This document shows positions 45,601 through 54,895 of a DNA stretch of 61,622 nucleotides, one piece after another. Position 1 is the stretch's first letter; each line of letters opens with the position of its first letter. Both the position numbers and the translations under genes were made by a program. The notes below the pieces were generated by a model. It did not search any database. It was not told the origin of the DNA and saw nothing but the letters and a program-made list of their open reading frames with translations. Source of the stretch: Porphyromonas cangingivalis (GTDB lineage Bacteria; Bacteroidota; Bacteroidia; Bacteroidales; Paludibacteraceae); assembly GCA_945902955.1 (NCBI GenBank), contig CAMDNO010000007.1, positions 1-61,622 on the forward strand, read 5' to 3'.

Positions 45601-47343
45601 ATGAAAACTCGTATACTTTTAGGTGTTTTATTATTATCAGGCGTTATCTTTTCTCAAAATCTTATTGATAACAAATGGCAATTCTCCACAGGTGATAGCA
45701 TTCGGTGGAAAGAAACTTTGTACAATTCAAACCATTGGAAAACAATTCAGTCCGGTTTGCGTTGGGAAGAACAGGGTTTTGCAGATTATAACGGTTTTGC
45801 CTGGTACCGAAAGTCAATCCTAATTCCTGAATCGCTAAAAAAAGAAGCTCTGAAAAATGGTGGTTTTAATCTTCAGTTAGGAATGATTGACGATGCAGCT
45901 CAGGTATATTTGAATGGCAAATTGGTAACCGAAACAGGTAAATTGCCTCCTGCTTACATTGGTGCTTACGACAAAATTACGAATTGTGACATTCCCGTAC
46001 AAGACATTGCTTTTGGAAAGCTAAACACCATTGCAATTCGCGTTTACGACGATGCAGGTAATGGTGGTTTAATGACTGATAATACTTGGTTGTTGGTAAA
46101 AGGACTTAAAACCTCACTAAAGATTATCCCTATTTTCCCGTCTGAAAATCAAATTTTTACTGATGAAAACAATGTTGACTTTTCAATCAAACTGGACAAT
46201 AGTTCCGTGATTTCATTTAAAGGTATAGTTGAATTTCGATTAGTAAATGATTTCAAAGAAGAAATTCAAAAGTGGACCATGCCCTTAAAAGTTGGTCCTT
46301 CGAAAGTGCAAAACCTTATAGTGAAAAAAATGAAATACAAACCTGGATTTTACACTTTGCATCTAAGTTTGAACAGTAGCCTTAATAATATCTCTCAAAA
46401 AATCACCTTTGGTGTATGTCCAGAAAAGATTGTATCGCCTACAGATAGACAACCTGATTTTGAGAACTTCTGGATGCGCGCCAAACGAGAGTTGGCTGCT
46501 GTGGATCCTCAGTTTAAAATGATACGCCAGGATTCGTTGTGTAACGATAAAAGGGAGGTGTTTTTAGTCGAAATGCGGTCGTTAGATAATTTGCTAATAC
46601 GTGGATGGTATGCCCGTCCTAAATCAAAAGGAAAATTTCCTGCATCACTTTTTTTACAAGGATATAGTTCGAATCAGAAAATCCTATCTGCTAAGGCAGG
46701 AACTGAAATGCCGGAATTTCTGCTCAATGTACGTGGACATGGAAATAGTAGGGACGAGCTAAATCCCGGATTTCCCGGATATTTACAACACAATGTGCAA
46801 GACAAAGAGCGCTATATTTACCGTGGCGCCTACATGGATTGTATTCGTGCGGTCGATTTTTTGTGTAGCCGACCCGAAGTTGATACCCGATACTTAGTAG
46901 TGCAAGGTGGAAGTCAGGGTGGTGCTTTAAGTATTGCTACTGCTGCGCTCGACAATGAACGGGTAAAACTATGTATTCCATCTGTGCCATTTCTGTCCGA
47001 TTTTCCCGATTATTTTAAAGTAGCTTCGTGGCCGGGAGATGAATTCTCAAATTATCTAAAAAAGGATACCAACTTTAGTCGCGAACAATTATATGAAAAC
47101 CTGAGCTATTTTGATATTAAAAACTTAGCTCCAATGGTTAAATGTCCTGTTTTTATGGCAGTAGGATTGGTTGATACTACTTGTCCGCCACATATTAATT
47201 TTGCGGCTTACAACCAACTCAACGTCCCCAAAAGTTATCACGTATATCCAAACTCGGGACATGGTTTACCAAGTGAGTATTCGAAACTTAAGAATGAGTG
47301 GCTGAATACTCAACTACAGATACTCAAAAACTCAACAAAATAG
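45601..47343 (+). CDS. CE7-type acetyl (xylan) esterase with N-terminal sugar-binding-like domain
   Basis: A 580-residue exported enzyme. Signal peptide (RILLGVLLLSGVIFSQ). Residues 20-170 are a GH2-type galactose-binding-like jelly roll (WKTIQSGLRWEEQGF, GFAWYRKSI, AQVYLNGKLV). An Ig-like stretch (175-275) follows. The AXE1/CE7 alpha/beta-hydrolase (280-580) has NVRGHGNSRDE, RGAYMDCIRAVDFLCSRPEVD, nucleophile Ser438 in GGSQGG, Asp525 in GLVDTTCPP and His554 in NSGHG. CE7 enzymes remove O-acetyl groups from oligosaccharides; acetylated glucomannan would fit the neighbouring GH130. Fusion of a GH2-like sandwich to CE7 is less usual. Confidence 0.88.
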   Translation: MKTRILLGVLLLSGVIFSQNLIDNKWQFSTGDSIRWKETLYNSNHWKTIQSGLRWEEQGFADYNGFAWYRKSILIPESLKKEALKNGGFNLQLGMIDDAAQVYLNGKLVTETGKLPPAYIGAYDKITNCDIPVQDIAFGKLNTIAIRVYDDAGNGGLMTDNTWLLVKGLKTSLKIIPIFPSENQIFTDENNVDFSIKLDNSSVISFKGIVEFRLVNDFKEEIQKWTMPLKVGPSKVQNLIVKKMKYKPGFYTLHLSLNSSLNNISQKITFGVCPEKIVSPTDRQPDFENFWMRAKRELAAVDPQFKMIRQDSLCNDKREVFLVEMRSLDNLLIRGWYARPKSKGKFPASLFLQGYSSNQKILSAKAGTEMPEFLLNVRGHGNSRDELNPGFPGYLQHNVQDKERYIYRGAYMDCIRAVDFLCSRPEVDTRYLVVQGGSQGGALSIATAALDNERVKLCIPSVPFLSDFPDYFKVASWPGDEFSNYLKKDTNFSREQLYENLSYFDIKNLAPMVKCPVFMAVGLVDTTCPPHINFAAYNQLNVPKSYHVYPNSGHGLPSEYSKLKNEWLNTQLQILKNSTK

Positions 47344-47381
47344 CTAACTGCTTCTACTTTAAATCAACATATTATAAAATC

Positions 47382-48773
47382 ATGGTATCAAAATTAAGTT
47401 TAAAAGAAAAAATTGGTTACGGATTTGGCGATGCAGCCTCTTCCATGTTTTGGAAGCTTTTCTCCATGTATCTGATGTTTTTTTACACCGATATTTTTGG
47501 AATCTCGGCCGTAGCTGTGGGCACAATGTTTCTCATTACACGTATCTGGGATGCTGCATTCGACCCTTTTGTAGGCATTTTAGCCGACCGTACCGAAACC
47601 CGATGGGGAAAATTCCGTCCTTATTTGCTTTGGATGATGATACCATTTGGCATAGCCGGAGTGTTAACGTTCTCTACACCCTCGTTTGATGCATCAGGCA
47701 AATTGATTTATGCTTACGTAACGTATTCGCTTATGATGATGGTATATTCGATGATTAATGTACCCTATGCATCATTGCTGGGTGTGATGTCGTCGGACGG
47801 AAAAGATCGCACATCTTTGGCCACCTATCGTATGACTTTTGCTTTTGGTGGCAGCTTACTTGTACTTGCCATTGCCGAGCCATTGGTGAGTGTTTTTAGT
47901 AATATGGGGGGTGTCGAAAATTTAAAAATTGGCTGGCAGTATGCTGCAGTCGTTTTTGCACTTATTGCCATACTATTTTTCTGGTTTTGTTTTAAATGGA
48001 CACGCGAGCGTGTGAAGCCGGTAGTTGAAAAAACAAAACTCAAACAAGATTTAAAAGATCTTTGGGTGAATCGCCCTTGGTTTATTTTGCTGGGAGCCGG
48101 TATTGCTTCCATTTTCTTTAATTCTATACGCGATGGTGCTGCCATTTACTACTTTAAATATTACGTTCATACACAGGATGCTTTTGCAATAAATTCGTTG
48201 AAACTGACTATTACGCTAAGTAGCATGTATTTTGTGATAGGTCAGGCAGCCAATATCGTGGGGGTTTTACTTGCAGTTCCAATTTCTAATCGGATTGGTA
48301 AAAAAGGCACATTTATGTCGGCGTTGCTTATTGCCACGGGCTTAAGCGTATTTTTCTATTTTATCGATGGAAGTAATATCAACCTGATTTTTGCTACACA
48401 ATTTTTAATTAGTTTGTGTGCAGGTATCACCTTCCCGCTTATTTGGTCGATGTATGCCGATACGGCTGATTATTCCGAATGGAAAACAAAACGTCGTGCA
48501 ACAGGATTAATTTTTTCGGCTTCGTCGATGTCGCAAAAGTTTGGCTGGACCATTGGCGGTGCTTTAGCAGGCTGGTTGTTGGGTTATTATGGTTTTCAGG
48601 CCAACGAAGTGCAAACCGAAACAGCGCAAAACGGTATTCGAATGATGCTTAGTTTCATTCCGGCAATAGGTACACTTGCTGGTGCATTGTTTATGTTTAT
48701 TTACCCGCTCAACGAAACGATGATGAAAAAAATCAGCGGAGAACTGGATGCTTTAAGAAAACGTGTTTCGTAA
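47382..48773 (+). CDS. GPH-family sugar:cation symporter (MFS), first copy
   Basis: A 463-residue inner-membrane protein with 12 predicted membrane segments. I use the ATG at 47382 (MVSKLSLKEKIGYGFGDAAS), because longer readings overlap the CE7 gene and add non-native residues. GPH (MelB/XynP-like) signatures: FYTDIFGISAVAVGTMFLITR, then DAAFDPFVGILADRTETRWGKFRPY, INVPYASLLGVM and SMYADTADYSEWKTKRRATG. It should import di- or oligosaccharides by sodium or proton symport, plausibly mannosyl-glucose for GH130. It is similar to the symporter at 53471, most clearly in the C-terminal TADYSEWKT block. Confidence 0.93.
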   Translation: MVSKLSLKEKIGYGFGDAASSMFWKLFSMYLMFFYTDIFGISAVAVGTMFLITRIWDAAFDPFVGILADRTETRWGKFRPYLLWMMIPFGIAGVLTFSTPSFDASGKLIYAYVTYSLMMMVYSMINVPYASLLGVMSSDGKDRTSLATYRMTFAFGGSLLVLAIAEPLVSVFSNMGGVENLKIGWQYAAVVFALIAILFFWFCFKWTRERVKPVVEKTKLKQDLKDLWVNRPWFILLGAGIASIFFNSIRDGAAIYYFKYYVHTQDAFAINSLKLTITLSSMYFVIGQAANIVGVLLAVPISNRIGKKGTFMSALLIATGLSVFFYFIDGSNINLIFATQFLISLCAGITFPLIWSMYADTADYSEWKTKRRATGLIFSASSMSQKFGWTIGGALAGWLLGYYGFQANEVQTETAQNGIRMMLSFIPAIGTLAGALFMFIYPLNETMMKKISGELDALRKRVS

Positions 48774-48834
48774 TTTTGCTTTTCCAAAAATAAAAAAACT
48801 TTTTGTTAAACTTCAAGAAAAGGTTGAAACTATT

Positions 48835-50784
48835 ATGAGAATACATACATTCAGATACATTACACTTGTATTTATATTGTTGCTTTCTGCTTGTTCTTTA
48901 TCAGCAAAAATTAGAATATGCTGGCTAGATGAAATGAATTTGTCGACCATGATTAGTGGTTGGGATGAGCCAAAGAAAAAATTTAGTGTTGAAGGTAGGC
49001 AGCCATTAACGCTTAACGGTAAGGTATTTAAAAGAGGTATTGGAACACATGCTTTTAGCGACTTTACGATTAATTTACATACAAATGCTATCAGTTTCGA
49101 AGCTATTGTTGGTATGGATGATAGAGCCGCTGCTTTTCGTAGTGGTGGAACTGCTGTTTTCAAGGTGTATGTTGATGATATATTGAGTTTCGAAAGCCGA
49201 TTGATGCATGCAAATAGCACTCCACAAAAGATTCGAATCAGATTAAAAAATGCAAAAAAAATAAATTTGGTTATCGAAGATGGTGGTGATGGTCAGCACG
49301 GAGATCATGCAAATTGGGTAGACGCTAAAATTACGTATAACTCGAAGGGATTAACACCAACAGCATTTTATAATATTGAAAAGATAGATCCATTTATTCT
49401 GACGCCAAAGGAAAGCAATCTTCCTTCGATAAATGGCCCACGCGTATATGGTGCCCGACCAGACTCTCCTTTTTTATATCGAATTCCAGTGTCGGGGGCA
49501 AAACCAGTGTCGGTTAAAATAGATGGTTTGCCAAAGGGCTTAAGTTTTGATTCAACCAAGCGAATAATTACGGGTGTGGTTGCTGCCCGAGGACGATATA
49601 CAGCAACTGTAAGTGCACAAAATGCTTACGGGAATGACAAACAAGAGTTTGAAATTGTTATAGGTGACACCCTTTTGTTGACTCCGCCTATGGGTTGGAA
49701 TAGCTGGAACGCTTATGGTTTAACTGTAAATGAAGCTATTGTGAAAAAAGTGGCTGATATGTTCGAAGAAACCGGATTGGTTGAATACGGTTATAGCTAC
49801 ATAAATATTGATGATGGATGGCAAGCACCAAAACGCGAGGCAGATGGAAGGCTTAATCCGAATGAAAAATTTGCTGACATAAAAGGCTTAAGCGACTATA
49901 TTCATAGTAAAGGCTTGAAATTTGGTATTTATTCGTCACCGGGACAAACAACTTGTGGAAACTTTTTAGGAAGCTACGAACATGAACAACAAGATGCAGA
50001 AAGTTATGCTAACTGGGGTGTTGATTACCTGAAATACGATTGGTGTTCGTACGAGTCAATAGCAAAAAGTAAAACTGATTTGTCAGAATTGCAAAAGCCT
50101 TATATTGTTATGAACTCTGCTCTTAAAACTCAAAAAAGGGATATTGTATATAGTTTATGTCAATATGGAATGGGTAAGGTGTCGGAATGGGGAGACATGG
50201 TGGGTGGACAACTTTGGCGAACTACCGGCGATATATTGGATACATGGGGAACATTGAGCTCAATTTCTATGGCTCAGTTTGGTTTAGAAAAATATGCCGG
50301 TTCTGGAAAATGGAACGATCCGGATATGTTGATACTAGGTAAAGTTGGTTGGGGAAAAGGATTAAGAGAAACCAGACTTAACACCTACGAACAATATACG
50401 CACATGACCTTGTGGTGTATGTTGTCGGCACCTCTTTTGTTGGGATGCGATATTGAGTCGATGGATGAATATACTTTAAGTCTTTTAAAGAATAATGAAG
50501 TATTAGCAATTAATCAGGACAAACTGGGTAAACAGGCGGGAGTTGTAAAGCAAGATGGTGATGTTCGTGTTTTAAAAAAGATCCTTTCAGGTAATAAAAT
50601 GGCTGTAGCCCTGATTAATTTTGGTTACAGCGAAAGGGATATAAAACTATCGCTTGCTGAAATTGGTATAAATAATCCGTTAAAAATACGGGATGTTTGG
50701 CGAAAATCGGATTTAAATGTAAACAATACATTACTTGTAAAACTGCCGGCACACGGCAGCGAAATGTATATCGTTACTCTTTAA
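48835..50784 (+). CDS. GH27 alpha-galactosidase with NPCBM domain
   Basis: A 649-residue exported enzyme. The ATG at 48835 is chosen because it begins a signal peptide (RYITLVFILLLSACSLSA); the LSAC could also be a lipobox. An NPCBM-like sugar-binding domain (about 25-165: RGIGTHAFSDFTINL, AFRSGGTAVFKVYVDD) is followed by an Ig-like putative domain (175-275) and the GH27 barrel (280-560): TPPMGWNSWNAYG, YINIDDGWQ, KFGIYSSPGQTTCG, nucleophile D402 in YLKYDWC and acid/base D466 in RTTGDI. The C-terminal beta-sandwich closes it. It removes alpha-galactose side chains, as on galactoglucomannan. Confidence 0.95.
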   Translation: MRIHTFRYITLVFILLLSACSLSAKIRICWLDEMNLSTMISGWDEPKKKFSVEGRQPLTLNGKVFKRGIGTHAFSDFTINLHTNAISFEAIVGMDDRAAAFRSGGTAVFKVYVDDILSFESRLMHANSTPQKIRIRLKNAKKINLVIEDGGDGQHGDHANWVDAKITYNSKGLTPTAFYNIEKIDPFILTPKESNLPSINGPRVYGARPDSPFLYRIPVSGAKPVSVKIDGLPKGLSFDSTKRIITGVVAARGRYTATVSAQNAYGNDKQEFEIVIGDTLLLTPPMGWNSWNAYGLTVNEAIVKKVADMFEETGLVEYGYSYINIDDGWQAPKREADGRLNPNEKFADIKGLSDYIHSKGLKFGIYSSPGQTTCGNFLGSYEHEQQDAESYANWGVDYLKYDWCSYESIAKSKTDLSELQKPYIVMNSALKTQKRDIVYSLCQYGMGKVSEWGDMVGGQLWRTTGDILDTWGTLSSISMAQFGLEKYAGSGKWNDPDMLILGKVGWGKGLRETRLNTYEQYTHMTLWCMLSAPLLLGCDIESMDEYTLSLLKNNEVLAINQDKLGKQAGVVKQDGDVRVLKKILSGNKMAVALINFGYSERDIKLSLAEIGINNPLKIRDVWRKSDLNVNNTLLVKLPAHGSEMYIVTL

Positions 50785-51151
50785 ATATTCATTCATAGCT
50801 TTAAAGTTTTGGTCTTTTTCAACTTTATAAAAATACAACAAGCATGGTTGTTTGACAAAATCAGAATAAGAATCCATGCATTCTAATTAAAAAAAAAACG
50901 AAAAATGAACACACAATCAGGTGAAATTTCTGTAACTAAGAAAAGGCTTTTGGTTTGGACGTTAACAATATTATCAAAATCGAATGCGATGGCAAAGATG
51001 ACCAAGAAATGGATTTTGAGTACTGGTTTCTATATGCCTCATTTGAAAACTGATTTTTAACATCAACTTGTGGTTAATAATAAAAATAATTAGAATCTGA
51101 ATTTAGCAATATCTTTAAAAATTATCACTCAATTAATTTTTATTATTGAAA
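50785..51151. other. Intergenic region holding a chimeric gene remnant
   Basis: 367 bases between GH27 and GH20. The middle holds the remnant at 50905-51060. On either side I see only AT-rich sequence; TATCTTTA at 51110-51117, 42 bases before the GH20 ATG, is one base off the -7 consensus and could be the GH20 promoter. Confidence 0.5.
50905..51060 (+). pseudogene. Remnant of a GPH symporter gene start joined to foreign sequence
   Basis: ATG at 50905 reads MNTQSGEISVTKK, nearly the start of the symporter at 53480 (MNSQSGKISVVEK). After a frameshift the next bases read KAFGL, like KTAYGL of the symporter, but then the sequence departs into an unrelated open stretch (VNNIIKIECDGKDDQEMDF, ending FLYASFEN). 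Only about 17 symporter codons survive. It is a decayed, chimeric copy and not a functional gene. It shows that a third symporter copy once lay between GH27 and GH20. Confidence 0.7.
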
Positions 51152-53452
51152 ATGAAAAGTACTTTTTTCTTAATCTTTTTCTTTATTTCTACGAGTATAA
51201 TTGCTCAGATTTGCACGATTATCCCTCAACCTAATCAAGTTGTATTTCATAAAGGCGTTTTTAAGTTGAACAGTTCAACAGTCATTACACCTTCAAGTAT
51301 TTCGAAAGATTATGTTTACCTTCAAACTCAAATCAAGAATGTAACGGGTTTTGATTTGGAAATTATTTCTGAAAATTATAAAGCCCCATCTACTTTAAAT
51401 TTAGTTGTTGATTCTACGCTCAAAATTGGAAACGAAGCGTATGAATTAAACATTGCAACAACTCGTTGTGAAATTAAAGCCAAAAGCAGTGCTGGTTTAT
51501 TTTATGGCATTCAAAGTTTTTTGCAACTTTTGCCTCCCAAAAGCAATATGGATTGCAAAATCCCTTGTCAAACAATAAAGGATTCTCCTCGATTTGCCTG
51601 GAGAGGAATGCATTTGGATGTTTCGCGACATTTTCAGACCAAAGAGTTTGTAAAAAAATTCATTGATATATTATCTTTACACAAACTCAATGTATTTCAC
51701 TGGCATTTGACGGATGACCAGGGTTGGCGAATTGAAATAAAAAAATATCCTAAATTAACTTCAGTAGGAGCTTGGCGCGAAGATCGCAGAGGAGAAATTT
51801 GGAATATCGATGATGAGCAACGCGAACCATATCAGGCTGATAAACCTTACTACGGTGGGTTTTATACACAGGACGACATTCGCGAAATAGTTCGTTATGC
51901 TGCCGAACGAAGCGTTCAAATAATTCCCGAAATTGAAATGCCCGGACATTCCAGAGCCGCTTTGGTAGCTTATCCTGAATTTTCATGTTTTGGTCGCGAT
52001 ACAAAAGTAGCAAGTGGCGCTTATGTGGGCGATAATTGGGATTTTTCAGATCCGTATTGTGCCGGGAACGACCAAACATTTACTTTTTTGCAAAACGTAT
52101 TGGATGAAGTAATGGACTTATTTCCATCTCAATATATTCATGTGGGTGGCGACGAATGTAGTAAGCGTATTTGGAAAACCTGTCCGAAATGTCAGCAACG
52201 TATTGTAGATAATCATCTACAAGATGAATTTGAGCTCCAAAGCTATTTTATTAGAAGAATTGAGCAATACATCAATTCGAAAGGTAAACGTATGATTGGT
52301 TGGCAGGAAATTCTGGAAGGTGGTATGAATCCTTCGGCAATTATTCAACCATGGAAAGACGAAACTGCACTGGAAATAGCTCTTGAGGCAGCAGAAAGTG
52401 GTCATAAGTTAATTATGTCCCCTTCCACACACTTATATTTTGATAAACCTTGGAATAATAATTTGGGGGAAGGAGCTATAGATTTATATAAAACATATCA
52501 TTATGAACCTATTCCCGAAGGACTAAACCCGGCCTTTAATTCATATATAAAAGGGGTGGAGGGTTGTTTATGGGCTGAACATACACCTCAATTTTCGGAT
52601 GTCGAGTATCAAACCATGCCTCGAATTGCTGCATTGGCTGAAATTGCTTGGACGGAGACAAAAAACAAAAATTGGGAAGGGTTCCAAAAACGTTTTAATT
52701 TAATGTTGGGTTTGTATAAGAGAACGGATATAAATTATTATCTACCAAGCCCTACAGGATTTACATCTAAAACTGTTTTTTTTGATAAAGCTACTTTTCG
52801 TTTGGACAAGCCAGCTAAAAATCATGTGATACGTTATACAACGAACGGGACAGAACCAACAATAAACGGTTTAAAATACAATTGTCCATTTGCTGTAAAA
52901 AAAACAGTAACACTAAAATTGGCTACCTTTGATCAGTTTGGGCATAAAAGTAAAACCAAAACAGCTATGTTTGAAAAACAGGAGTATATTCGTGCTAAAA
53001 ATCCAGTTGGCTTGAAACCAGGCTTATTATATCAATTATATTCAGGCAAAATAAGAGGTACAGACGAAATAACGCAGGCGAAACAAACGGGAAAAGGAAT
53101 AACGAATGTAATTCAAGTTATTGATAATAACGGAAAAGAGAGTGGTGGCATTATACTAACTGGTTATATTTTAGTTCCAGAGAAAGGGCTTTATTCTTTC
53201 TCTGTTTCTTCGGACGACGGCAGCAAGCTTTATATTGGCAATTATTGCGTAGTTGACAATGATGGATTTCATGCAGGGAAAAACAAAAATGGAGACCTTG
53301 TTTTTAAATCCGGAAAAGTGGCACTCGAAAAGGGCGTTCATCCTATTGAAATACGTTATTTTGATTGGGGTGAAGGCGAAATATTGAAAATAATAATTAA
53401 TGGCCCAGGAATCCATAATCAAGAGATTGCAGGGTGTACACTTTTTCATTAA
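51152..53452 (+). CDS. GH20 beta-N-acetylhexosaminidase with C-terminal PA14 domain
   Basis: A 766-residue exported enzyme. I use the ATG at 51152; the TTG at 51146 adds two residues. Signal peptide (STFFLIFFFISTSIIAQ); GH20b N-terminal domain (25-145); GH20 barrel (150-510) with FAWRGMHLDVSRHF, NVFHWHLTDDQGWRIEI, EIEMPGHSRAAL and catalytic D334-E335 in HVGGDECSK; a chitobiase-type C-terminal domain (about 530-615: RYTTNGTEPT); and a PA14-like domain (about 625-766: SVSSDDGSKLYIGN). It releases terminal beta-GlcNAc or GalNAc. HexNAc removal does not fit plain mannan, so the substrate may include glycoprotein or animal/fungal glycans. Confidence 0.95.
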   Translation: MKSTFFLIFFFISTSIIAQICTIIPQPNQVVFHKGVFKLNSSTVITPSSISKDYVYLQTQIKNVTGFDLEIISENYKAPSTLNLVVDSTLKIGNEAYELNIATTRCEIKAKSSAGLFYGIQSFLQLLPPKSNMDCKIPCQTIKDSPRFAWRGMHLDVSRHFQTKEFVKKFIDILSLHKLNVFHWHLTDDQGWRIEIKKYPKLTSVGAWREDRRGEIWNIDDEQREPYQADKPYYGGFYTQDDIREIVRYAAERSVQIIPEIEMPGHSRAALVAYPEFSCFGRDTKVASGAYVGDNWDFSDPYCAGNDQTFTFLQNVLDEVMDLFPSQYIHVGGDECSKRIWKTCPKCQQRIVDNHLQDEFELQSYFIRRIEQYINSKGKRMIGWQEILEGGMNPSAIIQPWKDETALEIALEAAESGHKLIMSPSTHLYFDKPWNNNLGEGAIDLYKTYHYEPIPEGLNPAFNSYIKGVEGCLWAEHTPQFSDVEYQTMPRIAALAEIAWTETKNKNWEGFQKRFNLMLGLYKRTDINYYLPSPTGFTSKTVFFDKATFRLDKPAKNHVIRYTTNGTEPTINGLKYNCPFAVKKTVTLKLATFDQFGHKSKTKTAMFEKQEYIRAKNPVGLKPGLLYQLYSGKIRGTDEITQAKQTGKGITNVIQVIDNNGKESGGIILTGYILVPEKGLYSFSVSSDDGSKLYIGNYCVVDNDGFHAGKNKNGDLVFKSGKVALEKGVHPIEIRYFDWGEGEILKIIINGPGIHNQEIAGCTLFH

Positions 53453-53470
53453 TGCTAAATACAATACAAA

Positions 53471-54895
53471 ATGAAGATTATGAATTCACAATCAGGAAAA
53501 ATATCTGTCGTTGAAAAAACGGCTTATGGCTTAGGCGATTTAGCTTCGAACTTATTTTACCAAACATTTACCATGTTTTTGTTGTACTTTTATACCGATG
53601 TGTTTGGTATATCGGCAGCAGCAGCTGGAACCATGTTTTTGGTGGTGCGTATGTTGGATACTTTTTACGATCCTTTGGTAGGCATTATGGCCGACCGAAC
53701 AAAATCGAAATACGGTAAATTTCGTCCGTGGATTCTATATACTGTAGTGCCTTTTGGTGTAATAGGTTTCCTTTGTTTTTATACCCCAGAATTGGCAACC
53801 AGTGCAAAATTGGTGTACGCTTACGTTACCTATACCGCCATGATGTTTATTTATTCTACCATCAATGTTCCTTATGGAGCGCTGATGGCAGTAATGACTA
53901 ATAATTCATTGGAGCGTACCAGTTTGTCGGCTTTTCGTTCTATTTCTGCTTTTGTTGGTGGACTTATCGTACAAGGTTTTACGTTGAAATTAGTCAATTA
54001 TTTTGGATTGCTAAATGCGAACACCGATGGTACTGCCAATGAGCAATTTGGATTTTCGGCTGCAATGGGTATTTATTCTGTATTGGCAGTTGTGATGTTT
54101 TTGACAACCTTTTTTCTTTGTAAAGAACGGGTTCAACCAGTATCTGATGAAAAAAGTTCATTGCGCAGAGATTTGAAAGATTTGTTTTCTAATGCGCCTT
54201 GGTTAATTCTTAGTTTAGTGGGTGTAATGACTTGCTTGTATGTGGCAATACGCAATGGTTCCATCATTTATTATTTCAAATACTATGTAAACAATGCAGG
54301 TACAGCCGATTTATTTGGATTTAAAATTGGTGCCGAAGCCTTGGTTTCTACCTTTATGGTGGTGGGAACGGCTTGCAGTATTATTGGAACGATACTGTTA
54401 AAACCAATGGCTGCTTGGGTTGGAAAGAAAAATGTTTATATGGGCTCTATGGCTATTGGAACTATATTGAGTGTAGCATATTACTTTTTAGGTAAAGACC
54501 AAATATCGCTGATGTTCTTGTTTCAGGCTTTGTGTAATTTAGCCATTGGACCAGCTATGGCCATGATGTGGAGCATGTATGCCGATACAGCCGATTATTC
54601 GGAATGGAAAACTGGTCGGCGTGCTACAGGTCTTATCTATTCTTCAGCTAATTTTGCTCAAAAATTTGGTTGGTCAATTGGAGGTGCCATTGCTGGTTAT
54701 TTGTTGGCATACTATGGTTTTGTGGCCAATGCGCCCGCTACTGCCGAAACCGAAAACGGTGTGCGCGTACTATTTGCCCTGATGCCGGCTATCTGGAGTG
54801 CTGTGGCTGTTGTGGCGTTGCTTTTTTATAAACTCGACGAACAAAAAGTGATTGAAATAAATCAAGAACTTGTAGAATTAAAATCAAAAAAATGA
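53471..54895 (+). CDS. GPH-family sugar:cation symporter (MFS), second copy
   Basis: A 474-residue inner-membrane protein with 12 predicted membrane segments. The GPH core reads VEKTAYGLGDLASNLFY, FYTDVFGISAAAAGTMFLVVR, DTFYDPLVGIMADRTKSKYGKFRPW, INVPYGALMAVM and MYADTADYSEWKTGRRATG. The in-frame ATG at 53480 (MNSQSGKIS) is also plausible and is supported by the remnant at 50905, which starts there. It overlaps the GH3 start by 4 bases (ATGA). It would take up the monosaccharides or short oligosaccharides made by GH20, GH3 or GH27. Confidence 0.93.
   Translation: MKIMNSQSGKISVVEKTAYGLGDLASNLFYQTFTMFLLYFYTDVFGISAAAAGTMFLVVRMLDTFYDPLVGIMADRTKSKYGKFRPWILYTVVPFGVIGFLCFYTPELATSAKLVYAYVTYTAMMFIYSTINVPYGALMAVMTNNSLERTSLSAFRSISAFVGGLIVQGFTLKLVNYFGLLNANTDGTANEQFGFSAAMGIYSVLAVVMFLTTFFLCKERVQPVSDEKSSLRRDLKDLFSNAPWLILSLVGVMTCLYVAIRNGSIIYYFKYYVNNAGTADLFGFKIGAEALVSTFMVVGTACSIIGTILLKPMAAWVGKKNVYMGSMAIGTILSVAYYFLGKDQISLMFLFQALCNLAIGPAMAMMWSMYADTADYSEWKTGRRATGLIYSSANFAQKFGWSIGGAIAGYLLAYYGFVANAPATAETENGVRVLFALMPAIWSAVAVVALLFYKLDEQKVIEINQELVELKSKK

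Noticed and set aside
47298-47381. Upstream extension of the first symporter
   Set aside because: It overlaps the end of CE7 out of frame and adds a polar segment; the ATG at 47382 gives the usual GPH start.
48763-48834. Upstream extension of the GH27 protein into the symporter gene
   Set aside because: The extra 24 residues would precede a clear signal peptide starting at 48835.
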